Source: Zychaea mexicana (lineage: Eukaryota; Mucoromycota; Mucoromycetes; Mucorales; Lichtheimiaceae). From it: a stretch of DNA of 64,000 bases. The DNA lies in NCBI RefSeq assembly GCF_025766255.1, contig NW_026516810.1, positions 1-64,000 on the forward strand, read 5' to 3'. Below the pieces are notes generated by a model. The model was not told the origin of the DNA. It searched no databases and saw only the letters and a list, made by a program, of their open reading frames with translations. Positions 20,835 through 33,417 of this stretch are shown piece by piece (within the stretch, counting starts at the first letter, position 1; the number at the start of each line of letters is the position of its first letter). A program made the position numbers and the translations under genes.

Positions 20835-21845
20835 CCCAAGGCCGTCGATACCGCGCAAGATGACGAAGAGCAAGTCGAGGAGGAACAAGCCGCGAAGGCC
20901 GTCGATACCGCGCAAGGTGAAGAAGAGCAAGTCGAGGAGGAACAAGCTGCGAAGGCCGTCGATACCGTGCAAGATGACGAAGAAGAAGCCCAGGAGAAAG
21001 AAGCTGCGAAGGCCGTCAATGCCGTGCACAATATTGATCAGGAAGACAGAGAAGAAGTCGAGGAGAAGAAAGCCGCAATGGCTGTCGACACCGCGCACGA
21101 AATTGATGAGGAAGAAAAAGAGATAGGAGAACAAGGACAAGTGAACGAGCTTGAAGTCGCTGCACCTGCAAGTAACACCACCGCCAACCGTCATGCTCAT
21201 CACCACCAACGTTGCTGCCATCACATCAACACCCGCTTCCAGCCTTATACTCTGCACAAGCCTCAAGACCGTCGCCTACACTCCTTAGCCCAGAACCAGC
21301 TTCCTTCTCTTCCGTCCATTCCTATAAGCAACACCGCCGTTACTACCATTGCCCCGTCCGCTTCTTATGTTTCTCGTTGCATTTCTCACCAAAACCGCCG
21401 CTGCACCGTTCCTTTGCGACCTTATACCTGTCCTGCTCGCCACCACCATCGCCGCCTCCGGCTCTCATTCTCTCTTACCCTTCGCTCTCTCATTGCCATC
21501 GCCTCTGCTGCTGCTGCTGCTGCTGCCGCCGCGCCTGTTTCGTCTAACCAGTTCTCATTCGATTTCTTTTTCCCTCCTCCCAGCGCCAGCATCACTAACA
21601 GCAACAACAACAACGATTCTAATCCGTTCTCCTTCGACTTCTCTTTCCCTCCTCCCGGCGCAAGCATCACCAACATTCCGCTGCCATCGCCATCATCACA
21701 TCTCGCACCGCCTGCAGCAGCTGGCGAGCATACTTGCTTTGCACGACGATGACGAAGTTCTGGTCCGCTGGTTGGGGTTTGTCAAAAGTGACAAAGCCCT
21801 TCACAGAAAGGTGGATCCATCGATAGCCATGTTTGGTGGTAAGTA
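20835..21845 (+). pseudogene. C-terminal piece of the disrupted acidic-repeat gene
   Basis: The frame resumes with 57-bp repeats encoding AKAVDTAQDDEEQVEEEQA, with five increasingly diverged units up to about 21130. A His/Pro/Ser-rich region follows, with an Ala run (near 21500-21535) and two copies of a SFDFxFPPPxASITN motif. That frame stops at 21750-21752. A second frame then reads LASILALHDDDEVLVRWLGF and ends MFGG at a GTAAGT at 21840, which looks like a splice donor. With a shift between the two, this could be an exon of a real gene. The family is not recognised. Confidence 0.5.
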
Positions 21846-21930
21846 AAAGCGAATGATTCTTTCTTTCGGTATGAGACGATGATCTATAGTGTGTATAACG
21901 GATTCTAAATGAAGATGGATCTTTTGTTTA

Positions 21931-22170
21931 GTGTACGCGGTGCTTGAGGAGTTTGTCCTTACATCTGCATGTGTCCTTTTCCTTGTCCCGTTTCCCTATT
22001 TGGTGTCGTCCCTTAGTTCCGCGTTTACTGCCGTCGTTTCCTTGGTTACCGCTTTTTCTCTGTCTCTCTCTCTCGCCGTTGTCAGGCGATGTGATGATTG
22101 TGTGTGTGCGCTTGGTGCAGGTAAATATTTAATCAGCACTACTTGCTCGATCTGGGTAGAATACTGAATT
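21931..22170 (+). other. Possible further exon of the acidic-repeat gene
   Basis: After a TTTAG acceptor (about 21926-21930) a frame reads VYAVLEEFVLTSACVLFLVP, a hydrophobic stretch, before CT-rich DNA ending in a TTGTCAG. It may continue the gene, but no downstream exon was established. Confidence 0.25.
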
Positions 22171-23690
22171 AATGGCTTTATCATATCTTTTTAAAAAGAG
22201 CGCACTCTAGGGTTCGGTGGTGTCTGGCGGTTTCCGCCTTCGTCAGGCGATGGGGAGCGGTCCGGACATCTCAGTGGATGGAGGTAAAGGTAAGGTTGGG
22301 GTTGGCGTTGGCGCCGGCACTGGCTGCAGCCACCGGGGGTTGAAGGGGTATGGGGGGGGGCACATGGGGATAGCGATGATGGTTGAGCCGGTGGTAGGGA
22401 GGGGAGCAACGCTCTGGTTGTGTAGGCAGCAGGAATACACCATCGAGGCACATGTACAGCGGCGGTTCTTGACAGCAAATGACAACCCAAGGTGTTATGC
22501 TTGTATGATTACGGTACGTGCTATGCTTTCTTTAATACCTACGGCCATATTAATAAGAAGAGGCTTACTAACTGATATATTCTTTTTCCTTTCCTTATTA
22601 CCTTCTTCGTACTGCATTCAACTCGGATGTGGTTTGAAGAAGGCTACTAGAAACTTAAGGAATTTATTCCTTTCCCAGGGTTATCATTCCAGTCAGTTCC
22701 AGCCCATGTGGATGGTGTTCCTGCAGAAGCCCTACCCCAGAGCAATGTTGTTCCCCCGATCCCCGCCACCGAAAGCTCAACCGGAGTTATCCTCGCCCTT
22801 TCCATATCCTGGATCCCCCACCGGTTGTAGTCAGTGTCACAGCCATGTAAGTCCAGCCTCAATCCTTCACCTTGCCTCTATGAAGCTGGGATGTCCGGGC
22901 TGGGGTGTTGGGCCAGCGGTGTGGGCAGTACGCCGCGATGGAAAGTGTCAGCTTTCCAGGCTAGCCGAGTAAAAAACCAAACTGTTTTACTTGGTATCGG
23001 ATCGAGGATTCGCAGAATCCCGTCTTTGGCTTGATGAGACGTCGGCACTCGACAAACATCTGCCAAACACTACACCATGGGAGAACAGGCAAAGTCTCTT
23101 GTAGCAGAGAAGAAAGAAGACGGGACATACGCTCAATTTTACACGCAATCGACTTTGGAACACGCTTATGGTTTGTGCGGCAGCAATACAAGCATTAGTA
23201 GGAGACTATCAAGGTAATTTGAACGTACATAATGTGGAATTGAAGCAGAAATACAATACAATCGTAATCATGGGGACATATGTATTCACTGAGATCGAAT
23301 GAATCTTATTACAGTGATAACGGCAGCTAATATGAATGCGCGGCGGTATCTTGAGGACGGCAACGCAAATGCACGGATCGCTCCTTTGTCTTTAAGCGGC
23401 AACAAGAATCATCACTAGACAGAGAAACATGGCGGCAATCTCTATTCACGTAGCAAATAACAGTGAGAATCGAAAAATAACAAGGACAGCAAGAGTGTAT
23501 AGCGGCATATAAGGTAAGGAGCAATACAGAAAGATGCAATTGATACTTTATACTTTTGTACAGACTTGTGCTCAATGTCATCTTACTATATCTGTTAGCC
23601 AGTCAAGGATGCTTTTCATTTAACAAGATTCGCAATTTCTGCATATATCTCACGAAGGAATCTCTTCCGACAAATTGGCGGTAAGTTATT
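22171..23690. other. Unassigned, GC-richer and low-complexity; possible gene fragments
   Basis: Two stretches look protein-like without a family. After an acceptor TTTCCCAG (about 22679), a 51-residue frame contains VPAHVDGVPAEALPQSNVV. From ATG 23077 a 46-residue frame contains EKKEDGTYAQFYTQSTLEHA. Neither has a start-to-stop model. The region around 22217-22330 is Gly/Val coding by low complexity. Probably decayed genes or repeat DNA. Confidence 0.3.
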
Positions 23691-24139
23691 GTCCATGTAA
23701 TGATAGTCCCACAAGAACAACCCAAACAAAAAAAAACAAAAAAGAAAAAAGAAAAAAAAAGAGCAGTATTAGTATCAGTATCAGATTAGAGAAATATACA
23801 GCAAAAAAGAATACAACGCTGGACGACGGAAAACAGAACCGGAAATGCGACATAGAAAACGCGAAAACCAAGGCAGTGGAAATCCAAAAGTCACCGTCAA
23901 AGAAACAAGGAGACATCACAGCCTATCGGTGAAAAAAAAAGACCAAGAAAACATCAAAAAGTCGATAGCAGTTGTACCGTATGAACAAATTCATTATGAG
24001 ACTACTAGATCAACATCGCATACAAAATCCAGCAATTGTAACCAACACAATGTTTACAGTCCCAAACTGAAAAGCAAAGCAGAACCAAAGCATCAAGTAA
24101 AGTTGACAGTAAGTACAAACGAAGAGAGCAACGCATGGT
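23691..24139. other. A-rich unassigned DNA left of repeat copy B
   Basis: Long A runs and Lys-rich pseudo-coding frames. No feature supported. Confidence 0.35.
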
Positions 24140-26318
24140 CATATTTACGTCTTAATCAATGTCTAACATCATATGTACGTTCCATGGTGCTTAACAGTGT
24201 AGGCCGAAGAATACATCCAGCGCCAAAATAATCTCAAGGATCACCACAGCAATCCATCTACACTTCGATCAAAGAAGTATCCATCCACAACAAAACACCT
24301 TGAACGACGTCTGTGCAGAAGTAAGAAGTCAAAGTCAGTATGTAAACGCACCAAAGAGAACAACGAGCAAAGTATCAAGCATAATGCGCAATACGACCTG
24401 CTACACAATCTACAAAGAGCCAGGACTTTAGAATAGAAATTTGACATTATGATAGACTTACAGAAAAAAAAAGACTAGGGACTATCATTACTTGGACCAA
24501 ACTTACTAACATTTGGAGGACTAGATCAAGTTGTTAGTAGCACACCAACATCATTACTTGAAAATAAAGAATGCATTTTTTTTTAATAAAAAGACCTCTT
24601 CCTCCCGGTACCATGCTTTCATCTGTTACATGTTCCATAGTTTCCGCGCCATGTTAACAATTGATTCGATTCCAAACGTGCAAAGTATGATATGTACCGA
24701 TCACTCAAACACAGTCAGAAACACCAGACTGGTACTGTACTCTTTGGGGTCAAGCTGATATTGGCATCAGCGCACTTGTATTTATACAGCAAGCATTATT
24801 GGGAACTTTGGGCAACTAACCTTGGAAGCACATATGGATCACTGGACTTTGTTCCGCATGTACATTTCCCTCAATGCCACCGGTCTTTTTAGTTATTTCG
24901 TGCACAAACGAGAATACAATCCGAATGGCTATCTAGAGCCCAATTATGTCAAAGAGCGCCTTGATGTTTGAGTAAAAGGTCTCTAACTCTTCATTCGTTT
25001 ATGTGTGTGCATATATAGCCACTTTACAGAGTCAATTCGCTGCTTACCCTTGCTATATTCATACTGGCCTTATACGAATAGGTTCCTACCAGTGATCAAC
25101 TGAAAAGAATAACAAGACCCTTTCAGATGGTAAAAAATCATTCTCTCAAATCACTTTACTCTTGCCTTTGTGGGAAGGCATTTCTTCCCCTGTTTATTAG
25201 TGAGTTAAACTTTCTATCTTAATACGAAAGATCATGGCTACCCCTTTTTTTTATGTCAGTTCTTTGAGAGAATGCCCTAGTTATGGTCTTTAAAAGATCA
25301 TGGCTAGGGCTTTTTTTTAATATCGATTTTTGAACGATTTTGAGATTTCACCATTTATAATAACTAATTGATATTCTCTAAAACAAATCAGCATACCATC
25401 ATTCAAATAGTCTGGATGAAATCGATGTATATATGGATACCGTTAACAGAAACAGAGCACGCATAAATGATGGTAAGCGATGTTTCTTTTTTCTTTTACA
25501 AAGTGTATCATATACGACTTTTTATGAAGAAGAAAAGTTAACGCGGACAAATAAAATAAGATGGAAGCTGCAATGGAGAACGACTGGCAAAGGTACGTTT
25601 ATATAATACTAAAGGGAGTCTAATCTTCAGTATGATAGGCGAAAGATTAGAATGCAAGATAAACGAACTTACGACAACTTTTTTTAATGATGTAGACGCA
25701 TCCAACATGGTTCCTGGTCCATATATCAGGGTTCATCGCTTCAGCGATCCGGAGCGACAACAGCCGCATAGTTAAAGTTCTTTTTCTCTTACAGTTCTCT
25801 TATATAGATAATCCCTCCCATCGTCCATTATAAAGTACGCATAGTTCTTTTACCTCTTTTCTCAATAAACATATAGTATAACAAACACAATATTAGATCC
25901 TCCTATCCAACGGGAAGGTGTCTCAGTCTTTGTGCTCTATTGTTTACACAGATACACATCATAGCGCCAAGCGAGAGCTTTTTCGATGCGCTATAATCAA
26001 AGCAGTCTTTCGCATTACTTACGGAAGCTGCTGTTCTCCGCAGTAATAGCACCTTATTTACTGTGAAATTTCGTAAACCAAGTTGCACATGTAGACTTGG
26101 CCTTATCGAAGGTTTCAACACAATCTTGCACGTCCAGTCAATGATGGGGTTTGCGTCAATGTATCTGCAAACATAACACGTGAACTGACAACGTCAAATC
26201 TTGTTTTTTACCTAACGTTACTGTTGCCATTGCAACCACTGAGTCCCTTTGTATTTAACGCACTACCAAAGAAGGAACATAAATTTTGACACGGTGCAGT
26301 GCGTGGAAGATATAAGCC
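24140..26318 (+). repeat. Dispersed repeat copy B (modules L, M and R in order)
   Basis: L (24140-25490) is the inverted counterpart of 9262-10450. M (25490-25870) is shared with 39925-40285. R (25870-26318) is shared with 10451-10920 and 40290-40740. Inside L the minus-frame ORF 24241-24447 and plus-frame ORF 24692-24892 are shadows. A third frame, about 24770-24973, reads LEAHMDHWTLFRMYISLNAT and FSYFVHKREYNPNGYLEPNY, which looks like a real protein C terminus of unknown family. About 160 bases (25225-25385) with two copies of AAAGATCATGGCTA are extra relative to copy A. Confidence 0.85.
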
Positions 26319-27323
26319 CTAGATATTGTGAATGATATTCAAATGACATGGGTCTAAAGGTGTGTATGCAGCAGAACTCTATGTTTTACATGTACATTAA
26401 TTTTCTGATCCGCGTCTGGTGCCATCATCACGTTTTGTCTGTTTGCTTGGTTTGCTATAAATAAATACACATGTACAGTATTATACGGGTGCTTATGTAG
26501 TAACCATTCTACTTAATCATGATGCATATGATGACGTTCACCAATTGGATACGTGATGATGTGGAGATGATTAAAAGCATGTGTATAATATACGTTGTGC
26601 GACCAAGAAAATCAAGTACTACAGTAGTAATAGTAGTTGGTGGTTCTTGTACATAGGCCCTTTATTACATTTACTAATATTACAACCAACCACAGCAAGA
26701 ATCGGAAGCGTGAAACTTAAATGACGCGATCGATTGAGTCAACATAAAAACCATGATTACTACCAAAAGCAGCAGAGAAATAAAGAAACCAGATTGTACC
26801 CAATCGATAATACACCCTCTTTTTTCAAGTGAATAATGAAACCCAGTTGTTGTTGTTTATTTTAATTACTGGACGATAACAACAAAGACAAAGGAGAGAC
26901 AATGTACAATTGGGGACGTGACCACAAAAATAGAAATGCAAGCAAAGTGACCAAGTATGGATAGATGGGGTACAGAAAGTCACTGCTGCACGGCTTATGT
27001 AGATAGCGTGTGTGTGTGTGTGTGTGGGTCTGCTGCTCACTGCAATTGTGTGTATCAATGATAGATGCAACAGTTTCTGCACACGATCATGCCACTGTGT
27101 AACCTGCATTGTGGCGTACTTGTAGACATACCCAGGACCAGTAAAAAAAAGGCTATATGATGCGAAGGAAGAAGAGGAAGAAGATAGGGTATCGTATTCC
27201 ATTTGTTTTTACAGAGATAAAATAAGAAATGACAAACGAACGGATGAGTGAGTGTGTGAAATGATGACAATGGACAATGAATGTTGTTGTTGATGATGTT
27301 GATGATAAGTATTACTATTATTT
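26319..27323. other. Intergenic with a (TG)n tract
   Basis: No gene supported. A GTGTGT tract lies at about 27008-27028. The right part is probably the 3' untranslated region of the zinc-finger gene. Confidence 0.5.
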
Positions 27324-27956
27324 TCAAGGCGTAGAAGAGCAAGAAATTGCCCCTAACACGATTGCTGGATGATGATTGTACTGATGATGATAGTGATGGT
27401 GATGTTGATCTTTTTCGTCGTCGTCGTCATCATTATTACTGCTACTACTACTACTACTACTAAAAGTCCCACCACTACTTTCGGCATCCAACGCTGCCGA
27501 TTCCTCCACGGCAAGCTCGATAAAGCGCTTGATACATTTCGGTTTGCCGCAATGTCGTTTCGCATGCTCTTTTCTCGAAAACGCGCGCTCACATAATATG
27601 CATACAAAGACACGTTCTCGATCCCCGCTCGTTGTTGCAGATGTGTGACCCTTAATATTTTTGTTTATTTTTCTGCTCTTTATGCTTTGCTGATGAGCAT
27701 CCTCCTCGTCCTCGTCCTCGTGTGGGCAGTCATAGTCATCTTCACTACTGCTATGATGGTGGTGGTTTGTCATAACAGTAGCCACAGATGATGATGATGA
27801 TGATGCGTCTGTTGTTGTTGTTGTTGTTGCTGCTGTTGCGATCGAGCTGTTGCTGATGATATCGTTGTACGATGATGGTGACCGTGTTGTTGTTGAAGGA
27901 TGATGATGAAAATGATGACCTACATCTCCGTAGGATACATTCATCAGTTCTGACAT
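27324..27956 (-). CDS. C2HC-type zinc-finger protein (fungal single-finger regulator)
   Basis: Single exon, 210 residues. It is low-complexity (His, Ser, Thr, Asp runs) except for one finger at about residues 115-142: RVFVCILCERAFSRKEHAKR followed by HCGKPKC. Spacing is C-x2-C-x12-H-x5-C, a C2H2-type finger with Cys as the fourth ligand. The core 'FSRKEHAKRH' matches the fungal EHLKRH-type DNA-binding fingers. The N-terminal half has acidic and Ser-rich activation-like stretches and a KSRKINKNIKG basic patch. A DNA-binding regulator is inferred; targets unknown. A single finger usually binds DNA weakly alone, so dimerisation or partners are likely. Confidence 0.7.
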   Translation of the reverse strand: MSELMNVSYGDVGHHFHHHPSTTTRSPSSYNDIISNSSIATAATTTTTTDASSSSSSVATVMTNHHHHSSSEDDYDCPHEDEDEEDAHQQSIKSRKINKNIKGHTSATTSGDRERVFVCILCERAFSRKEHAKRHCGKPKCIKRFIELAVEESAALDAESSGGTFSSSSSSSSNNDDDDDEKDQHHHHYHHQYNHHPAIVLGAISCSSTP

Positions 27957-29722
27957 GGTGCTTATTAACCTTTTTCCCCCGTCTCGATTTGATTTGCTTC
28001 TATTTTGCTTCCTTGTTTGCTAAAACTAAAAAAGTGAGGGATACGGTCATCATGAGTTGTACACTTGAACGTACTCGACAGAAACTATATCTTATTGTAA
28101 TTCTTACCGAAAGTCAAAAACTCTCTCTCATTTGAAAAAAAAATGACTTCTTTTTATATAAAACTAGACTGCTGTGTTGCTTTAAGTAGAGTTTTCGGGT
28201 TTATTTTATCTCGAGCGAAAACTTCTCGGGGGGAGGATGTGTGTGTTACGATAAAGAGATAAGAACTTTAGAAAGATTGTTGAGAAAAAGAAAGAGAGAG
28301 AAAAAAACCAGGGATGCGGACAAGTCAAGTGCTGTGTGTGTATAGCTGTTTAGGCCTTAATCTTTTAAAGTTAACAGCTTCTTTTTTAGTACAAAAGGCG
28401 TTTTAGCTGCATATGGACCAGGAGTAGGAATAGAAGCTAAAAAAAATGATCGCCATATTTGATACCTTTTTCTACCCCGCACCATAATAATGATCACCCG
28501 GACGACTGGATGTTTTCTAACAGTGATAATGATGATGATGATGAACAAGAGACAGTCAGTATCTTAATCATCATCATCATCCGTACAGTACTAATATACC
28601 CGACCCCTGATTTGTTTATCCTCTACTATTACTACTACTACATACTACTATTACTAACAGCGTAACTTTGGATATAATCACCGAAATGGATGAAATCTTA
28701 CTCTTTGTTTTTACAAGTTGCTCAGTAGTATTCTTCTATCTGGAAGTTATTCCTTTTAGGCAATACATTTACCGTGAGCCTGGTTATTAAATTCAGAGCA
28801 CAGAGAGAGAGAGAGGGGGGTTGGGAGGTTGTATGTACGTAGCAAAGGAGCAAGCTCAGGGACGCCGGGCATGGTAGTGGACCTTTTCCACTTTACAAAT
28901 CCGAGTATGTAGTGTATCATATATCATTCATACAATAGGAAGGTTTTCAGGATGCGTTTGCTATAATATGTATGTATGTATGTAAATGTGGCTAGCCTGC
29001 CGGGGAAGACACTGTGTTACTCTCTCTCTCTCTCTCTTACTTACTCCTATTATCAGAACACTGTCGCTACTTACTATGTTTTTCTTCTTGTCGCAAAAGC
29101 TTAAAACACACACGTTTACATGCCACCACTTGCTCTTTTTCTATAAAAGACCGATAAACCGGATTATGTACTAGCTCGGGGGGATATCATATAAAGGTAT
29201 TGGCGGATATCAAGGTATGTTTGTATCATATGTTAGTAAAATCGAGGACAAAAAGAAAGGAGAGGTCTACAACCATTAAGAAAAAGGCATGGACGACACT
29301 GATGTTACAACATTATTACTATTGGTATGTGTATATGTATACTGTACTATATATGCAGCATTATTCCCTTGATGATTATTGTTTACATATATGCCGGTCA
29401 AGCTGATGAACCTCGCTTTGATTTTCTACAAGAAGGAGCGCTTGCTATTGTAATAGGTGCATAATAACCGTAATAAGTTCCTGCAGTTTTGCCACCAAAA
29501 GCAGTAGTCGATGATGACGACAATAAATAACTTATTATAGATCTACCACAAGCAATTGCGGAGCAAATGTGTCAAAAAAAGATAAAATGTGGTCAGTATC
29601 ATAGGTCACAAAAATTTTTTTTTCTTCAAACGGGCTTTGTGCTACTGCGGACAGAGCACAGACAAGCATTAAAGAAAGAGAGAGAGGGTATCCTTGTTTG
29701 CTGTTACTACTTTTTTCTTTTC
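27957..29722. other. Long intergenic region with simple repeats
   Basis: About 1.77 kb with GA-rich runs (28290-28305, 28801-28818), CT runs (29020-29038), a TATG tract (28970-28983) and trinucleotide ATG/ATC tracts (28527-28545, 28569-28580). It separates a minus-strand from a plus-strand gene, so it probably holds both promoters. No gene seen. Confidence 0.5.
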
Positions 29723-32700
29723 ATGCCAACTGTGGCGTTGTTTCTTTCCTCTATTACTGCTACCTGTTCCACTCGTGCCACTGCACGTTCTTTGACATAC
29801 ACTACTACTACCACTACTGCTGCATTGAGACAACCCCAGCTACAACGACAACGTATACCGTTCCAACTTGTAATCCGACGCACCATGAAGGCTTATATAC
29901 AATTTGTTGGCCAAAGTTCACCCGAGGGCCCACCGTCCATCATTGTCCATTATGACACACAACGCTACATGTTCAATTGTCGTGAGGGCACCCAACGGCT
30001 TTGTGTCCAAGAACGCGTGCGCATGTCGAAACTACGTGATATTTATTTGACTCGTATTGCTTGGCAGAATATCGGTGGCATGCCAGGCATGCTTTTGACA
30101 TTGGCCGATGCAGGTGTGAAGGATCTAAAGATCCACGGTTCGAAAAACTTGACGCACTTTTTGGTTGGCACACGTCAATTCATTTACCGGTAAAAAAAAA
30201 AAAACGGAAGAATATGTGATGTTTCCAAGTGAAAAAGAAAGGTTATTAACTTTTTTTATATCGTGTGTATATATATTTAGGACATCATTGGCATTGGACA
30301 CTGACGAATTCGATGGATCTGGGAAACCCACAACCAATAAAGGACCATTGACAGTAACGCCTATCGTTGTCTTACCCGATCAGCATAGTCCATACGGCAC
30401 CAAGCGACGCTGGAACGATGAAAATGCAGACCAGGACATGGCGTATCGAAAAACAGTGTTGCGACAAATGTTTCCTGTTGGCAATAACAACAAATCTCCT
30501 CCAGCTCATACCATTGAAGCATCATGCACACCACGCCCTCCTATGACCACCACCACCACCACCAAGAATCCCGATGAAATTGTGATTGATGATGAAGATA
30601 TCACGGATACCACCGTCACCAATGGACACCCATTGGCACCTTCCGAGAAGGAGCAGAAGCAAAAACAAAATAAACAACAACAGCGATCCTTTGAACTTTT
30701 ACGTAATCAATTGCCTCGTACACGACCTTATCCAGCTGCGACATCGTATGTTTGTCGAGGACCCAAGTTGCCTGGTAAATTCAATGCAAAGGCAGCAAAA
30801 GAGTTGGGTATCCCACCTGGTCCTATCTACGGTAAGTAGAGAGAGGGTATATTTGCAGTGAGACATGCGTATTGATGACTGACTCGGACTACCATAGGTC
30901 GTTTGCAACGTGGCGAAACTGTAACACTAGAGGATGGACGAAGCATAGAACCTAGCCAAGTGATGGGTCCCTCATCATCCGGCCACGTAAGAGAGAGATT
31001 TTTGGTCTTTTTGCTCCCAAAGAATGCGTCTCTTAAATCTCATACGGACGGGGACATAGTTGTTTTTAATTGTAGATTGTCCAGACCAGACTTATTTAAA
31101 CAACTTGATCGCATCCAATGCATTCAAGCCCTATCAGCAAACGAAAGAAAAGGGAGATCAGCCATGTGCTGTGATTCATTTGATTGGACAGGATGTTCTT
31201 GACGACAAACGGTACCGTGACTGGATGAATCTATTCAGCTCTTCGACAGAGGTAAAAACACTAGGAACCCAACCCCCTCCCTTTTGTCCTTTTTTGCTAA
31301 AATTCTTGTGTGTGTTTATGGCTATAGCATATCATTAGCACTCAAGACATATGCGCCCAAACCGTCCTGTACAAGTCACATGCTCACGGTCAAGTCAAAC
31401 TATCCAAGCTCGACGATCAAATCTTTCCGATACCACACTATAGCAACACGCCCACGCGGACACTCCAGGATTGTAAGTCCAACTTTACCCGTATATGTTT
31501 GTTGCTTGATAATTCCCTTTTAATCACACACATAAACAGATACGGATCTACCATCGAAATGTATCCCTCTCTCCAACATGCTTCAATACAACCTGGAGCC
31601 GAAACCAGGCGTGGGTGCGACACCCCAAGAAGCAAACATTGCAGACCGTTGGGAGTTTGATCATGTCCGGTCTTCTGAGAAGATAGAACAGAACCAAGAG
31701 TTTATGGAGGCAGTACAAAGGGCAAGAGACGCAGCTTCTTCTTTGACCGATCATCAAGACACGTCTTTTCCTGGTGAAGATGTGCAAGTGGTTACCCTCG
31801 GAACGGGTAGTTCGATTCCGTCAAAATACAGAAATGGTAAGTTGCTGTTGTTGTTGTTGGGTGTTACAAATTTAGGAGAGCGAAAAAAAGCCTGGACCCT
31901 TTGTGTAACCTTTGCTTTCTGGGTCAAATCTAAACTGACCATTTGGGAAATATACACAGTGAGCGCAACGTTGGTCAAGACACCCAGCCATGGCTCAATC
32001 ATGCTTGATGCAGGTGAAGGTACGCTTGGCCAGATGATGCGACACTTTGGCGATACGTTGCATGATGAACTGCGCGATTTGCGGTGCATTTTCGTATCGC
32101 ATCTTCATGCGGACCATCATTTGGGCGTGATACAGTTATTGACAAAGTGGGCGGAGGTAAGTCTTTTCTCTACGATCTCATCTAAACCTCCTCCATCGTT
32201 GTTGTATTAATAATACCCATTTTGGTTTCATGACAGTTGAATGTGCAAGGTAGCAAGCTCTATGTGGTCGCGCCATTCCTGTTCAATACGTGGCTGCATG
32301 AATACAGCGGTGTCGAATCGTTCGGATATGGCGATAAGGTGGTGATGATTCGAAACGAGAGCATTCTTGGCGAGCGACAGCCTACAAACACAGAACTGGA
32401 ACAGTAATAGTGTCTTTTTCTAAACCTTCACCCCACCCTACCTTGAAGCATTCAGCAACTCACCCCCTTGTAACATTTATCATTGTGTAGCTTTGAAGGG
32501 CTAAAGAAGACAATGGGCATCACCAAGCTCAATGCAGTCAATGTGATTCACTGTCGCTATGCTTATGGGTTAACCATCGACCATCAAACGGGTTGGAAGC
32601 TGGTGTATGTAAAATTTCGGTCTTTTGCTACTACTACTACTACATCCATCTGGATACTCACACACACAGGATTTCAAAATATCTTAGATATTCTGGTGAC

Positions 32701-33121
32701 ACACGACCTTGCGACAATTTAGTAGAAGCGGGTCAAAACGCGACATTGTTGATTCATGAAGCAACATTGGAAGATGGCATGAAAGCAGAAGCTATTGCCA
32801 AGCGTCATTCGACCACACAAGAAGCTGTTCAAGTGGGCCAAAGGTATAAAGAGAAGAAAGAAGGGGCTCAAAAGAAAGAAAAAGCTGCTAATGTATTGAA
32901 AAACAAGCATGAACGCACGGTACACACTGTTGAACCATTTCAGCCAGCGGTATCCCAAAGTGCCGTCGTTATCTGAAGAGCAGAGCAACGTGTGTTTCAG
33001 CTTTGACCTGATGACCATCCCCATCAAGCGGATACCAGTTTTGCCAAAGTACACCGAGGCGATCAGCCTGCTGTTCAAGGAGGAAGAGGAAGAAGAAGAA
33101 AAAGAAGAGAATGCACAGTAG
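29723..33121 (+). CDS. TRZ1: tRNase Z, long form (tRNA 3' processing endonuclease)
   Basis: Eleven exons: 29723-30189, 30281-30831, 30898-30986, 31060-31251, 31328-31472, 31540-31836, 31960-32156, 32237-32403, 32491-32604, 32688-32843, 32908-33121; 862 residues. tRNase Z cuts the 3' trailer from pre-tRNAs. The C-terminal half carries the catalytic metallo-beta-lactamase motifs: PSKYRN (575-580), HLHADHH (628-634), [15 protein letters not shown] (Asp744) and NHFSQRY (His802). The N-terminal half is the inactive beta-lactamase-like domain, starting [10 protein letters not shown] at Met55. Residues 1-54 are Arg/Thr-rich without acidic residues and look like a mitochondrial presequence, so translation from Met1 or Met55 could give mitochondrial and nuclear forms, as known for other eukaryotic long tRNases Z. 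An Asp/Thr-rich linker joins the halves. The last acceptor (CAAG/C) is weak. Confidence 0.9.
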
Positions 33122-33417
33122 TAGTCGTACCAGTAGCAGCATCGTAAAAAGTAATAATAAAGATCCCTTAATAATGAACGTACTTTTTCCGCAGTGGATC
33201 AGATGATCGATCCCACACAGACACAACACACGCGCATGAGTATGAAACACTCTTCTCCTGCAGAGAGTTTATGCTAGTCACTCTTGTGTGTGTGTGTATA
33301 CACGCCTCGGACCCCACCAAAAAAAAAGAAAAAGAAAACCTCTTTCTTTCTTTCTTTCTTTCCTTCCTTCCTTCCTTCCTTCACCTTTTCAACGTTACAA
33401 TAAAACAAACGTACGTT
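33122..33417. promoter_or_regulatory. Upstream region of the reticulon gene with pyrimidine tract
   Basis: A CTTT/CTTC run (about 33341-33381) lies 37-77 bases before the ATG at 33418, a common fungal promoter layout. A short (GT)n tract is at 33285-33297. Confidence 0.45.

Noticed and set aside
22217..22972. 251-residue plus-strand frame
   Set aside because: Gly/Val and Pro-rich low complexity, no domain and no splice support.
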